32,800 nt of DNA from an uncultured Bacteroidales bacterium. GTDB taxonomy: Bacteria > Bacteroidota > Bacteroidia > Bacteroidales > Paludibacteraceae. The translations under genes were made by a program, and so were the position numbers. Positions 15,468 to 24,635 of the stretch are shown piece after piece; positions within the stretch are counted from its first letter, which is position 1; every line of letters begins with the position of its first letter. Where the stretch lies: assembly GCA_900319995.1 (NCBI GenBank), contig ONQO01000017.1, forward strand, positions 1 to 32,800, in the 5' to 3' direction. The notes under the pieces were generated by a model. The model had not been told where the DNA came from and searched no databases. It worked only from the letters and a program-made list of their open reading frames with translations.

Positions 15468-15578
15468 GGGAGCGACAATCAACGATTAAGTTACTCCGTA
15501 ACAAATGTAGTTGTTGTGCTCCCTCCTCTCCCCAAGGATTAGAAATCCTTTGGGACCCCATAAAGAGGAGATTCTCCT
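15468..15578 (+). promoter_or_regulatory. Hairpin-rich region before hsp20
   Basis: Three hairpins follow one another. GGGAGC, ACAA and AAC (15468-15483) pair with GTT, TTGT and GCTCCC (15110... read 15510-15523) around an apical GTTAC-TCC-GTAAC. CCCAAGGATT (15531-15540) pairs with 15544-15554. AGGAG-ATT-CTCCT lies at 15566-15578. They sit about 90-200 bases before the hsp20 start. Whether they are transcribed with it is not known, and no promoter box was found. Confidence 0.45.
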
Positions 15579-15665
15579 ACAGACCGCAAACAACGCAAGA
15601 TTGTTTAACCTGGGTTTTCGGAATCAAACAAGATGACGAAGCCCGCAAATTTAGGAGATTTAATT

Positions 15666-16094
15666 ATGACACCTGCAATGTATCGTAGAAACAGTTGGTT
15701 CCCAACAGTATTTGATGAGTTTCTGAACTCGGATCTGATGAACACCGTAAGTACAACCGCTCCGTCGGTTAACGTCAAAGAAACCGAGAAAGCGTATATC
15801 GTTGAACTGGCAGCGCCGGGCGTAAAGAAAGACTACTGCCGCGTTCATATCGACGAAGACCACAACCTCTGCGTCGCCATCGAGAACAAGTTCGAGCACA
15901 AAGAGGAAGACAAACACTCGCACTATCTGCGCCGCGAGTTCTCGTACACCAACTACGAGCAGAAATACAGTCTGCCGGAAGACGTGAACGAAGAAGAAAT
16001 CAACGCCAAGGTAGAAGACGGTATTCTGACTATCGAACTGCCGAAACTAAAGAAAGTAGAAGGCAAGACGACAAAGCAGATTGAGATCAAGTAG
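15666..16094 (+). CDS. Hsp20-family small heat shock protein
   Basis: A small heat shock protein of 142 residues, a holdase chaperone that forms oligomers and keeps unfolded proteins soluble. The alpha-crystallin domain starts at APSVNVKETEKAYIVELAAPG and ends with the conserved EDGILTIELPK strand (the A-x-x-x-G-V-L-like motif). The C-terminal tail KQIEIK carries the I-x-I motif that locks subunits together. I start at 15666 (MTPAMYRRNSWFPTVFDEF) rather than 15633, because AGGAG lies 8 bases before it and the N-terminus then matches Bacteroidota relatives. It stands alone on the plus strand and is followed by a terminator. Confidence 0.95.
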   Translation: MTPAMYRRNSWFPTVFDEFLNSDLMNTVSTTAPSVNVKETEKAYIVELAAPGVKKDYCRVHIDEDHNLCVAIENKFEHKEEDKHSHYLRREFSYTNYEQKYSLPEDVNEEEINAKVEDGILTIELPKLKKVEGKTTKQIEIK

Positions 16095-16147
16095 TCGAAA
16101 GGTGCCTACGGGCACTCCGATAAATGTCGAAAGTCGAAAGACAAAAG

Positions 16148-16175
16148 AACGGCAACCGGAAGGCTGCCGTTTTTA
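16148..16175 (+). terminator. Terminator after hsp20
   Basis: AACGGCA pairs with TGCCGTT, enclosing a short loop, and is followed by a run of five T. It lies about 55 bases after the hsp20 stop. Confidence 0.85.
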
Positions 16176-16299
16176 TTGCAGGAGGGTTCCGCGGATATCG
16201 TAGAGATGCCCGTTATAGTTCGTCCAAAATTATATTCACCTATCTTCTTCAGCCCTTCCGGCAGACGAAAAATAAGAGTATTATTTTTGCTTTTTATGT

Positions 16300-16329
16300 G
16301 ATAGTACGGCAACCCAATGCCGTACTATC
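16300..16329. terminator. Conserved hairpin after BspA-like gene 1
   Basis: A perfect 12-base stem (GATAGTACGGCA and its complement) with the loop ACCCAA. The same element, with one change, follows the second BspA-like gene at 21161-21190. It lies 40 bases after the stop codon on the minus strand. No T-run follows, so it may stabilise the 3' end rather than terminate by itself. Between it and the stop, ATTACGT recurs, including the palindrome GATTACGTAATC. Confidence 0.65.
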
Positions 16330-16368
16330 TTCGTAATTACGTCATTACGTGATTACGTAATCCGTGAT

Positions 16369-19300
16369 TTATTTTACACGCTGGCCTCGGGCGTTGAAGA
16401 CAGCGCCGTCGGGCGTGATGATATAGAGCACACCGTCACGGAGCACCTTGATACTTTGTACTTGGTCACTTGGTACTTCCCCTATTCCTTCTCCAGCGAC
16501 CTTGAAGAGTGCGGTGTAACTTGCATCGCCGGTGACCACCACGGTACGCGGGTTGTCGGTGTTCTCGTCGGACCACTTGACGAACTCATATCCTGCCGCA
16601 GGCACGGCTACAAGGGTGATGGTTGAGCCCTCGTCATAGACGCCTCCGCCGTTGACGGAACCACCCTCTGCCGGCTCTGCCGTCACGGTGATGGTGTAGG
16701 TCGGTTTCTCTATCACTTTCTCGGTGAAGATAGCGGTAAAGGTGGCATCGCCGGTCACGGTCACTACACGCGGGTTGGCTGCCACGCCGTCCGACCAGAC
16801 GGAGAACTGGAAGCCCTCTGCCGGAGTGGCGGTGAGCGTTGCCATCTCGCCTTCCTTATACTCGCCTCCGCCGCTGACGCTACCCTTCTCCGGGTCAAGG
16901 CTGACAGCGGTAATGGTGTAGGTCTTCTTGTAGTTCGGGTCGGTATCGAAGACTGCGCTGATTTTGTATATGTACTCGGCTGACGGGTCGAACGGACGGA
17001 AGGTGTAGCCGTCCCATACATTCTCCTCGTTGAAGGTCATCTCGCCCGTCTCCGGGTCCATACCCATCATGGTGCGCTGGATAAGATTCTTGATGTCGAG
17101 AGTCAGCTTGACAGTCGCATTGGTCGTGTTGTTGCTCCAGCCTTTGAAGACGAATCCTTCGTCCGCTGTAGCGGTGAGAGTAATCTCCTCTCCGAGCTTG
17201 TGCATGCTGCCTCCCTCTACGTTAACGACACCGCCGCCGTTATGCGAAACCTCAACCGCTACGTCTATTGCACGGAGCCGGCAAACGGCTTTCAGGTTCT
17301 CGTCGTGCTGCGGTTGCTCGGTCGGCTCCGTACCGCCGCCACCGCTGCTGTAGCGGTAGAGCTGTACAGGCTGCTGGTTGTTGTAACTCGTCGATTTGAA
17401 GAAGCGGAAACGCAGCTGGTCTTGGGCCTTGTTGAAACGCAGGTGTGCACCGGAAGCGGCGATGATGTCGATACCGCCGTCGGCACCCATAGCCAGTGTC
17501 AGAGGTTCGCCCATTGTGGTGGACACGTTCAGCTTGTTAGCGTCCGAGTTGACGTTGATATACTCGCCCATCGAGTTATGGATAGCCCATCCGGTGCCGT
17601 TCGGCTCGATGGTAAATTCGGCGGACGGGTTCATATCTGAGGTCATGTCGCCCATCAGGGTCACGGTCATGTAGTTATTGGCTGCATCCATGTTCGCGAG
17701 CGAGCCGTCCAGCACTTTCATCATCGACAGGTCATCCGGGTCCTCGTAACCGATATAATAGGTGCCGGACCAGTCCACAGTGTCAGCTGTCACTTTGTAG
17801 TAACCGGGCATACCCATTCCGCCGCCCATGTCACCGCCCATGCCGGGCATGTAACGGATGTAGAACGAGCACTTGGCAGGATCCTCTGGGTCCATCATCG
17901 GCTGGTCGGCTACGCCGTCCGCCCATTGCCATTCCTTGAACTCATACCAGTCGTTGGTGATATGCGCTCTGAGGACAGCCTGCTCCTCGTTGATGAAACG
18001 CTGGTCGTTGCGGTCATGGCCGTATTCGTTGGTTGCCTCGATATAGCCCGCCTCTTCCGGCACCATGGCAAAATGCTGCTGGTGGAAATCGGACGGGAAG
18101 GCACTGAACGCACCTATGAACCAGAAGTTCCACTCGTTGAGGTCGAAGGTGCGCGGGTTCTCCGTCGATCCGTCTATCTTCCAGTACTGGAACGCAGCGC
18201 CGTCTGCAGGGATGGCTTTCAGTGTCACCGTACCGTCGCAGCTCAGCGGAGAGGTAATCTCTATCCGGCTGTTGGTGGACCAGAAATCCGTGCCCATCAC
18301 GTCGCGGCCTAACAGCTCGTCCAGATAGGTCTGGGTGAACTTGGACTCGGAGTTCTCAATCGTCGCGCAGACGGCTTTCCACGTAGCGTTATTATATATA
18401 TCATTATAATTCGCGCACGTAGCGACAATCTTCTTGACCGAACATCCGGAGAAGGCGGAGTTGCCCGGCGTGCAGACGGAGCCGGTGAGGTTGATGGTTG
18501 CTAACGATGCGCAGTTGGCAAACGCATTGGCATTGATAGACTTGATGTTGTTGAAGGTCACCTCCTTGAGTCCGGCTCCTGCGAACGAATACAGGTCGAA
18601 GGTCTCCAAGCCTTTATAGACGAACTTGTCGATAGCGGCTGCGTTGGCGAACATATATTTCGGAGCGGTCTTGACGGACGCCGGCATATAGAGTGCCTTG
18701 ACGGCTGTTCCGGCGAAAGGTCCGTTCTCCGGTTTGGTGACGGAAGCGGACTGCACTTCGGCGTTGTAGCAGACGAAGGCGACCGAGTCGATGGTACAGT
18801 TCTTGAAGGCATTGGCGCCGATGGTCTTCACGCTGGTGGGGAACTCCAAGAGTTTGAGGGAGGCACCTGTCAGCAGCTGACGCGGTACAAGGGTCACCTC
18901 GTCACCCAAGTTGAACTTGGTGATCTGTTTGCCGATGGTCTCGTCGAAGGGACCGGCGTAGGCGTACGATTTAGCCTCCCAGTTGACGGTCTTGAGGGCG
19001 GTACAGCCTTTGAAGACATCGGTGTAGATGGTGGTCACGTTCACGGGGATGGTGACGGTAGCCAGTTTCTTGCAGTTCATGAAGGCGTTATCCTCTATCT
19101 TCATCAGCGCGGAGCATTTGGTGCCGGCTTCGGTGATGAGTGTGTTCTTGAACGCATTCTTGCCGATGGCGGTCAGTTTGGTGAGGTTAACGGGGTTGGT
19201 GCCCGACAAGTCGGCGTTCTCAAACACACTCTCGCCGAACGTCTTCGCATTAGTGAGGGTGATGTATTTGAGTTTGGTGCAGTCATGGAAAGCATGGTTG

Positions 19301-21042
19301 CCGTATTTCTCCACGCTTGTCGCCCAGTTGACCGTCTCTACGCCCTTGAAACTATAGAAGAGCGAGTCGGGAATCTCGGTCACAGAGGTGCCTAAGTCGA
19401 TAGAGGTGATGCGTCCGCGATAGGACGATCCGCTCGATTCGGTGGTGAGGAACAGGTTGGCATAGCTTCCGCCTGCGTTGGCACGAGACAGACTCTTGCC
19501 GTACAGATACGAGATAGAGGTCAGTTTGGACTGGTAGCCGCCCGCAATCTCCTTGCCTAATTTGAGGGTCCAAGAGGAGTTCGGGATGACCAGTTCGGTG
19601 ATGCCCGTCGAGTAGAAGGCATGCGTGCCAATCTCGGAGATATTGGTGTTGTACGATTTCAGACCCGTCGTCAGCGCGTAGCACTGGAAGAAAGCATATT
19701 CGCCTATTTTATACGTCTTGGAGGGGAAACCCGTTGCGCCGTTGGTGGTGATGGTCTTGAGGGCAGAACATTTCTGGAAAGCGTAGCGGTCAATCTCCGT
19801 ATTGTAGTTGTCAATACCGTCCTCGAAGTTAACGGTCTCCAGCGCGGTACACTCGGCGAAAGCGGACTGGCCGATCTTACCGCCGGTGTTGGCAGGAATG
19901 GAGATATTCTTGATGGCTTTGAGTCCTGCGCATATATATGCAGGCACGGAGCAACCGGCAGCTGTGCTCTCGAACTTGAAGGTGGTAATCTTGTCCGCCG
20001 ATGAGCGGAAGATAGACATGTTGGATGATGTGATGCCCGGGTCTCCGCCGCGCCAATAGACGGTGTTGATGGCGGAGCTGTTATAGAACGCATTGCCGTC
20101 CACCTTGCCGCCGATGGATACGTACGTCAGCTTCGGACAGGCGGAGAAGGCATATTTGCCGATCGTGGTGTTGTATATGCTGGCGTAAGCCCAGATGTCA
20201 TCGGGCATCACGACGGAAGCGAGGTTCTGAAGATTGCAGAAATAGTAGTCCGGCACCGAACCGTATAAGATGACGCCGACCAAGCTGTACCGCTGAGTAT
20301 AGAAGGGGGAGTAGGTCTCGCTGGTGATAGAAGCGGAACCGCCTAACCATGTAACGAAGTGGATTCCCTTACAGTCGTTGAACGCTTTTTGGTGGATGTC
20401 GGAACCACCGCAGACGATTGCAGGAATCTCATAACAGTTACCGAAAGCGTATTCGCCGATCTTGTGCGTTACATTCGCGCCGCCGTTCTTGACAATCTCG
20501 CCGCACTCAACAATCATATTCAGTTTGATACAATTGAGGAACGCTTTGTCCGCTATGTCGCCGAACTTGACGTACGAAAACGAGGTGGGATTGGCACCGC
20601 TTGCCAGCGTACCGGTGCACCAGCGGAGACTCAGCAGAGACTGGCTCGAATAGAAAGCGTACTCGTCCACCTTGAGGTAAGAGGGTAACTCGCCAAACGA
20701 GTAGGCAAAGACGATGTTCTCATGGAGAGACTCCTTGAATACATGGTCGCCGATTTCGGTTAGACGGAAGACCTTGGTGGAGCCGCTGTAGGTATGCTGG
20801 AAAGCAGCGGGCACAAAGAGGTTCTTGTACGCGAGCCCCTTTAGGTCCACGGCGGTCAGTTTGCACTCGCCCGGAGTGGAGCCCGAAGGCAGTTTGGTCA
20901 CCTGATAACTAAAGGAGACGGTTTGCTGTCCCACTGAAACAAATCCTGCGGAACCGAACGTATCACCCACCTTGGTGATCGTTGCCGCTTGCAGGCCGAT
21001 AGCAGCTATCAGCACTGCAAAGAGAGATAAAATCTTTCTCAT
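16369..21042 (-). CDS. BspA-like leucine-rich-repeat surface protein 1
   Basis: A 1557-residue secreted protein. The signal peptide is MRKILSLFAVLIAAIGLQA. Residues about 30-890 are BspA/LRR_5 repeats (units such as IGEYAFFQC, LKTITTNGA, SVKTIGANAFKNC). A shared module beginning YLDELLGRDV follows at about 890-1010, then an acidic glycine/methionine-rich part. Two or three InlB/Listeria-Bacteroides-type repeats (GGSVNGGGVYDEGSTITLVA, GYEFVKWSDENTDNPR) cover about 1270-1510. The tail ends VLRDGVLYIITPDGAVFNA and GQRVK, which resembles a sorting tail for the type IX or a related outer-membrane route. Such proteins usually mediate adhesion to host or to other bacteria. It is the last gene after the regulator and its paralogue. 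Confidence 0.9.
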   Translation of the reverse strand: MRKILSLFAVLIAAIGLQAATITKVGDTFGSAGFVSVGQQTVSFSYQVTKLPSGSTPGECKLTAVDLKGLAYKNLFVPAAFQHTYSGSTKVFRLTEIGDHVFKESLHENIVFAYSFGELPSYLKVDEYAFYSSQSLLSLRWCTGTLASGANPTSFSYVKFGDIADKAFLNCIKLNMIVECGEIVKNGGANVTHKIGEYAFGNCYEIPAIVCGGSDIHQKAFNDCKGIHFVTWLGGSASITSETYSPFYTQRYSLVGVILYGSVPDYYFCNLQNLASVVMPDDIWAYASIYNTTIGKYAFSACPKLTYVSIGGKVDGNAFYNSSAINTVYWRGGDPGITSSNMSIFRSSADKITTFKFESTAAGCSVPAYICAGLKAIKNISIPANTGGKIGQSAFAECTALETVNFEDGIDNYNTEIDRYAFQKCSALKTITTNGATGFPSKTYKIGEYAFFQCYALTTGLKSYNTNISEIGTHAFYSTGITELVIPNSSWTLKLGKEIAGGYQSKLTSISYLYGKSLSRANAGGSYANLFLTTESSGSSYRGRITSIDLGTSVTEIPDSLFYSFKGVETVNWATSVEKYGNHAFHDCTKLKYITLTNAKTFGESVFENADLSGTNPVNLTKLTAIGKNAFKNTLITEAGTKCSALMKIEDNAFMNCKKLATVTIPVNVTTIYTDVFKGCTALKTVNWEAKSYAYAGPFDETIGKQITKFNLGDEVTLVPRQLLTGASLKLLEFPTSVKTIGANAFKNCTIDSVAFVCYNAEVQSASVTKPENGPFAGTAVKALYMPASVKTAPKYMFANAAAIDKFVYKGLETFDLYSFAGAGLKEVTFNNIKSINANAFANCASLATINLTGSVCTPGNSAFSGCSVKKIVATCANYNDIYNNATWKAVCATIENSESKFTQTYLDELLGRDVMGTDFWSTNSRIEITSPLSCDGTVTLKAIPADGAAFQYWKIDGSTENPRTFDLNEWNFWFIGAFSAFPSDFHQQHFAMVPEEAGYIEATNEYGHDRNDQRFINEEQAVLRAHITNDWYEFKEWQWADGVADQPMMDPEDPAKCSFYIRYMPGMGGDMGGGMGMPGYYKVTADTVDWSGTYYIGYEDPDDLSMMKVLDGSLANMDAANNYMTVTLMGDMTSDMNPSAEFTIEPNGTGWAIHNSMGEYINVNSDANKLNVSTTMGEPLTLAMGADGGIDIIAASGAHLRFNKAQDQLRFRFFKSTSYNNQQPVQLYRYSSGGGGTEPTEQPQHDENLKAVCRLRAIDVAVEVSHNGGGVVNVEGGSMHKLGEEITLTATADEGFVFKGWSNNTTNATVKLTLDIKNLIQRTMMGMDPETGEMTFNEENVWDGYTFRPFDPSAEYIYKISAVFDTDPNYKKTYTITAVSLDPEKGSVSGGGEYKEGEMATLTATPAEGFQFSVWSDGVAANPRVVTVTGDATFTAIFTEKVIEKPTYTITVTAEPAEGGSVNGGGVYDEGSTITLVAVPAAGYEFVKWSDENTDNPRTVVVTGDASYTALFKVAGEGIGEVPSDQVQSIKVLRDGVLYIITPDGAVFNARGQRVK

Positions 21043-21097
21043 GTCATTTTTAATTTTAGTTGTTTTAATATAATAGTTTATTGTTATATGTAATGCA

Positions 21098-21154
21098 TTC
21101 GGATTATTCGGATAAACTCGGATTAATTCCGATTAACTCCGATAATCTCCGATT
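21098..21154. repeat. TCGGA/TCCGA repeat array between the BspA-like genes
   Basis: Six short units, three of the TCGGATTA kind followed by three of the inverse TCCGATTA kind, spaced by about 10-12 bases, make an imperfect palindrome of some 57 bases. It sits just upstream of the conserved hairpin on the plus strand, i.e. between the hairpin and the start of BspA-like gene 1. Confidence 0.6.
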
Positions 21155-21160
21155 CCTTGT

Positions 21161-21190
21161 GATAGTACGGCAACCCAATGCCGTACTACC
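21161..21190. terminator. Conserved hairpin after BspA-like gene 2
   Basis: The same stem and loop as at 16300-16329, with one mismatch near the base, 5 bases beyond the stop codon of BspA-like gene 2. Its recurrence after both paralogues suggests copying together with the gene ends. Confidence 0.65.
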
Positions 21191-21194
21191 GATA

Positions 21195-24100
21195 TTATTT
21201 CACGCGTAGGCCTTGTACATTGTACATTGTACCGTTGTACATTATATAGAGTACGCCGTCACGGAGGATCTTTGTACATTGTACCTTGTCCCCTTGTACA
21301 TTGTTGATTCCCGTAGCCGCCTTGAACTGAGCGCAGAGGCGGAGCAGATACTCGGACTCGGAGTGGTAGGACTCTAAGGTTCCGCCGCCCATGTTCACGG
21401 GGTACTCGTTGTAGGTCATATCTCCTAACTCGGGATCCCAGCCCATCGGCTGACGCTCGATAAGCATTTCGGGCATGATGGTCAGCTCGCGGGTGGCGTC
21501 CTTGTTGCCGTCTTCCCATTGGTCGAACTCGAAGCCTTCCTTCGGCGTTGCCGTCAGCGTTACGGTGCTGCCCACGCTGGAGTACGCCTCGCTCAACTCA
21601 ACCGTACCGTTGCCGTCCGTGCAGCGCTCTACGGTCACAGGCACTGCTTTGAGCTCGAACACTGCCGTCAGGTTCGGGTCGAACTGAGGATCGTAGGTGG
21701 TCCCGCCGTCCATCCACATGCCTGTCTCCGGGTCGAACTCACCCGCTCCCATATTCTCCATAACGTCAAGCATAAGAGAATAGGTACCCGGAGTCTCGTA
21801 CCGTTCTTCCGGTCTCATAGAGTATGCTCCTTCGTCGTATTCCCACTCCTTGAAGTCGTACCAGCCGTTGCTCATAGGAGTAAGATAAGCCTCTTCTCTG
21901 TCCACGTTGCCCATGATAATAAACTTCTGGTCGTTGCGGTTGTGTCCGTACTGGTTGGTGATCTTGATGGCTCCGGCACCGGCAGGTTTCACTTGGAAGT
22001 TGGTCTGATAGAGGTTGGCATCGTTGTAGCACTGGGCACCGAGATACCACAAGTCGTAGTTGCTGAGGTCGAAGTCGCGCGGGTTCTCCGTTGAACCGTC
22101 GCCGCGCCAGTAAGCGAAGGTATAACCCTCATCCGGATTGCACTTGAGCGTTACATTACCCTCGCAGTCAAGGTCGCTGACCACCTCGATCTTTCCGTTG
22201 TTTGACCACCACGAGTCGCCATGGTCGTTACCGAGCAGATTGTCAAGATAGGACTGGGTATATTTGGTGTCAGTAGCTTGTATGTTAGCGCACACGGCAG
22301 TCCAATTGGCGTCCGCTTTGATGGCATCGATGATGGAGCAGCTCGCCTTGATAGTCTTCACGTTGCAGCCCTCGAAGGAGTTGGACTGGATAGCAGGAAC
22401 GGCTTTGGAGATAGTGATAGTCTCTAACTTGGCGTTGTTCGCAAAGGCGCGGGTGCCGATGGTCTGTACGCCGTTGAACTCTGCCGACGCCAACTTGGCG
22501 TTGTTCGCAAACGCTTCCTCGCCGATGCTTTTCAGGTTCGCCATGGTGCCCATGTCGTGCATATACATCAGCTGCGTGTTGGCGAAAGCGCGTTTGCCGA
22601 TAGTGGACAGCTGCTCGAACTTGCACGCGCCGTTGTAGTTAGAGCCCTCGAAGGCGGACTCGCCTACTTCTGTCACGTTTGCCATCTGTGTCTGGTTACC
22701 CTCGCCCCACATAGCCTTGCAGTTGCGGAAAGCGTTTTTGCCTACATAGACCACCGATTTCAGCGATGGCGAACCGCCGTCAGTCAACACCTGTGCCAGA
22801 CCCTCGTAGTTATAGAACAGCGAGTCAGGTATCTCCACGCGAGAGGGGTTGAGACGGAACTCTGTCACTTGCTTGCGCTCGGACTTGTACATATCCTCTA
22901 TCGGAACGAAGAGGTTCGCCCAGCTGCCGCCTACATCACTGCGCGTCAGGTCTTTGGGCATGAACGAGATGGAGGTCACCTTGCACCGCGAACCGCCTAT
23001 CAGGACAGAACCTACTTTCTTCACATTCTCAGGAATATACAGATAGGTCAGACCGGCGTTGTAGAACACCTCGCGGCCTAAATAGGTCAGTTTCGTGTGT
23101 GTGGGTTTGAGAGGACATTGGGCAAGGCTCTCGCACCACTCGAACGCTGCGTCATAGATTCGCTCGATGGACACAGGCAGGTTGATGGTACTCAGTGCCG
23201 CACAGTCCATAAAAGCTTGCGTACCGATGACGCCACAGGTCGAGTTGGCGGCAAATGTCACTTGCGACAAGGTCTTGCACCCCTTGAAGGCTGCCTCGCC
23301 TATTCCCGGGACATAGTTCGGAATGGTTACGGATGTCAGTTTGCTCATGCCATAACAGAGATAGGACGGAATATAAGAATTCGGCTTTTGATTGGTAGAA
23401 GTCTCCTCAATGGTGAAACTCGTTACGGTGCTGCGGCAGGAATAGAAGAAACTGCCGTTCTCGGAGGTCGGTACCTGACTGTTAGCAAGGTAACCGCCAC
23501 GGTAGGTCACGGAGGTCAGTTTCGGGCAGCTCGCAAAGGCATCCGGATGAATGGCACCTGCCACCTGCACCGATGTCAGGTTGGAGCAGTAGCCGAAGCC
23601 CTTCTCACCGACACCCATATAATAGATATTCGTGTTCGCCAAGTTGTCAAAGAAATCTGCCCGAGACTTTACCTCTTTCAGCGCGGTAAAGTCCTCGAAG
23701 AAATGCGCGGGAACACTACCAAAGATGTTAATTGTCTCCACACTCTTGCGCATCGGATACATAGGCGACTGGCTGGAAGAAGTCAACGATGAGGTATAAC
23801 CGCCGTACCAGTAAATCGCCTTCACGCTCGTGCAACCCTCGAAAGCCGTCTTGTCTATCAAACCGCTGAGATATAAATTCGAACTCAGAGAAGAGCAGCC
23901 GGAGAAAGCACCAGAATTGATGAACCCGTTCTTGGTGGCTCTGAAATTACAATCCGTCATGGCGGAACAGCCCTTAAAAGCATCGGTTCCTATCCTCTTG
24001 CAATCCACACGGAAGGTACCGCCGTTGTTTTTACAAGATCCACATTTTTTAAGTTTGGAGAGCCCCTTGAAAGCACTGCTTCCAATTTCAAAATCGTAAG

Positions 24101-24515
24101 TGAATGCAAGATCATTACCAGTAGTAGAAGGATAGGTAAGATAGTTCAGCCAAATCTCCGTAGCATTGGTCTGACTTGTAAAGGCATTGCTGCCTATTTG
24201 GGAAACGACAAACTTTCTGCCGTTCTTGTCCGTAAAATAGGCGGAGACATACCACTTTGTGTCAGAACCCGTGCTATTAGTAGCTCCGGTTATAGTAACA
24301 AAGCCCGGATTGCTGCCCGAGGGCATCGCGGTTACCGTTACCGCACAAGAACCGAAAGGAGTACTTGAAACGTAATCGCCTCTGCGGGCATACGTCCAAC
24401 CGGTGGCTCCCACTTTGTTGAGGTCGGAGGTTGACGTGTCTTGGGCGAACGACGTTCCGACTACGCCTGACAGCATACACGCTGTCAAGGCAAAAACAGA
24501 AAAGATTTTTTTCAT
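21195..24515 (-). CDS. BspA-like leucine-rich-repeat surface protein 2
   Basis: A 1106-residue paralogue of the protein encoded downstream. The signal peptide is MKKIFSVFALTACMLSGVVG followed by TSFAQD. LRR_5 repeats (AFKGCSAM, AFSGCSSL, AFEGCTSV, AFANNAKL) fill residues about 100-740. The shared module starts at YLDNLLGND (about 757) and includes GSTENPRDFDL, also seen in paralogue 1 as GSTENPRTFDL. One InlB-type repeat (TLTATPKEGFEFDQWEDGN) precedes the tail, which ends ILRDGVLYIMYNGTMYNVQ and GLRVK. It lacks several of the C-terminal repeats of its neighbour, so it is shorter. Surface adhesion is the likely role. The A-rich leader before ATG is usual for Bacteroidota. Confidence 0.9.
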   Translation of the reverse strand: MKKIFSVFALTACMLSGVVGTSFAQDTSTSDLNKVGATGWTYARRGDYVSSTPFGSCAVTVTAMPSGSNPGFVTITGATNSTGSDTKWYVSAYFTDKNGRKFVVSQIGSNAFTSQTNATEIWLNYLTYPSTTGNDLAFTYDFEIGSSAFKGLSKLKKCGSCKNNGGTFRVDCKRIGTDAFKGCSAMTDCNFRATKNGFINSGAFSGCSSLSSNLYLSGLIDKTAFEGCTSVKAIYWYGGYTSSLTSSSQSPMYPMRKSVETINIFGSVPAHFFEDFTALKEVKSRADFFDNLANTNIYYMGVGEKGFGYCSNLTSVQVAGAIHPDAFASCPKLTSVTYRGGYLANSQVPTSENGSFFYSCRSTVTSFTIEETSTNQKPNSYIPSYLCYGMSKLTSVTIPNYVPGIGEAAFKGCKTLSQVTFAANSTCGVIGTQAFMDCAALSTINLPVSIERIYDAAFEWCESLAQCPLKPTHTKLTYLGREVFYNAGLTYLYIPENVKKVGSVLIGGSRCKVTSISFMPKDLTRSDVGGSWANLFVPIEDMYKSERKQVTEFRLNPSRVEIPDSLFYNYEGLAQVLTDGGSPSLKSVVYVGKNAFRNCKAMWGEGNQTQMANVTEVGESAFEGSNYNGACKFEQLSTIGKRAFANTQLMYMHDMGTMANLKSIGEEAFANNAKLASAEFNGVQTIGTRAFANNAKLETITISKAVPAIQSNSFEGCNVKTIKASCSIIDAIKADANWTAVCANIQATDTKYTQSYLDNLLGNDHGDSWWSNNGKIEVVSDLDCEGNVTLKCNPDEGYTFAYWRGDGSTENPRDFDLSNYDLWYLGAQCYNDANLYQTNFQVKPAGAGAIKITNQYGHNRNDQKFIIMGNVDREEAYLTPMSNGWYDFKEWEYDEGAYSMRPEERYETPGTYSLMLDVMENMGAGEFDPETGMWMDGGTTYDPQFDPNLTAVFELKAVPVTVERCTDGNGTVELSEAYSSVGSTVTLTATPKEGFEFDQWEDGNKDATRELTIMPEMLIERQPMGWDPELGDMTYNEYPVNMGGGTLESYHSESEYLLRLCAQFKAATGINNVQGDKVQCTKILRDGVLYIMYNGTMYNVQGLRVK
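21271..21299 (-). repeat. 29-base repeat inside BspA-like gene 2
   Basis: The sequence TTTGTACATTGTAC followed by CTTGTCCCCTTGTAC matches 28392-28420, inside the glycosylase pseudogene, in 27 of 29 bases. Here it encodes the residues VQGDKVQCTK just before the C-terminal tail. A related TTGTACATTGTACATTGTAC lies at 21213-21232 in the same gene. Confidence 0.75.
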
Positions 24516-24581
24516 AATGTTTTTGATTTTTAGTTAATAATAATTTGGTTTGTTAATAAATTTTATATAAAAACTTTCAGT

Positions 24582-24617
24582 TTTCAGCCATCAGCCATCA
24601 GCCATCAGCCTTCAGCC
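24582..24617. repeat. CAGCCAT heptamer repeats
   Basis: A 7-base unit (CAGCCAT, varying to CAGCCTT and CAGCCGT) is repeated five times, preceded by two CAGTTTT-like units. It lies between the regulator stop and BspA-like gene 2 and would be in the intergenic transcript. Confidence 0.7.
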
Positions 24618-24635
24618 GTTAGTTTTTTGTATGGG

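Noticed and set aside
14951-15561. Proline- and serine-rich minus-strand frames
   Set aside because: They result from the purine bias of the plus strand; no homology, no start signal, and three frames overlap.
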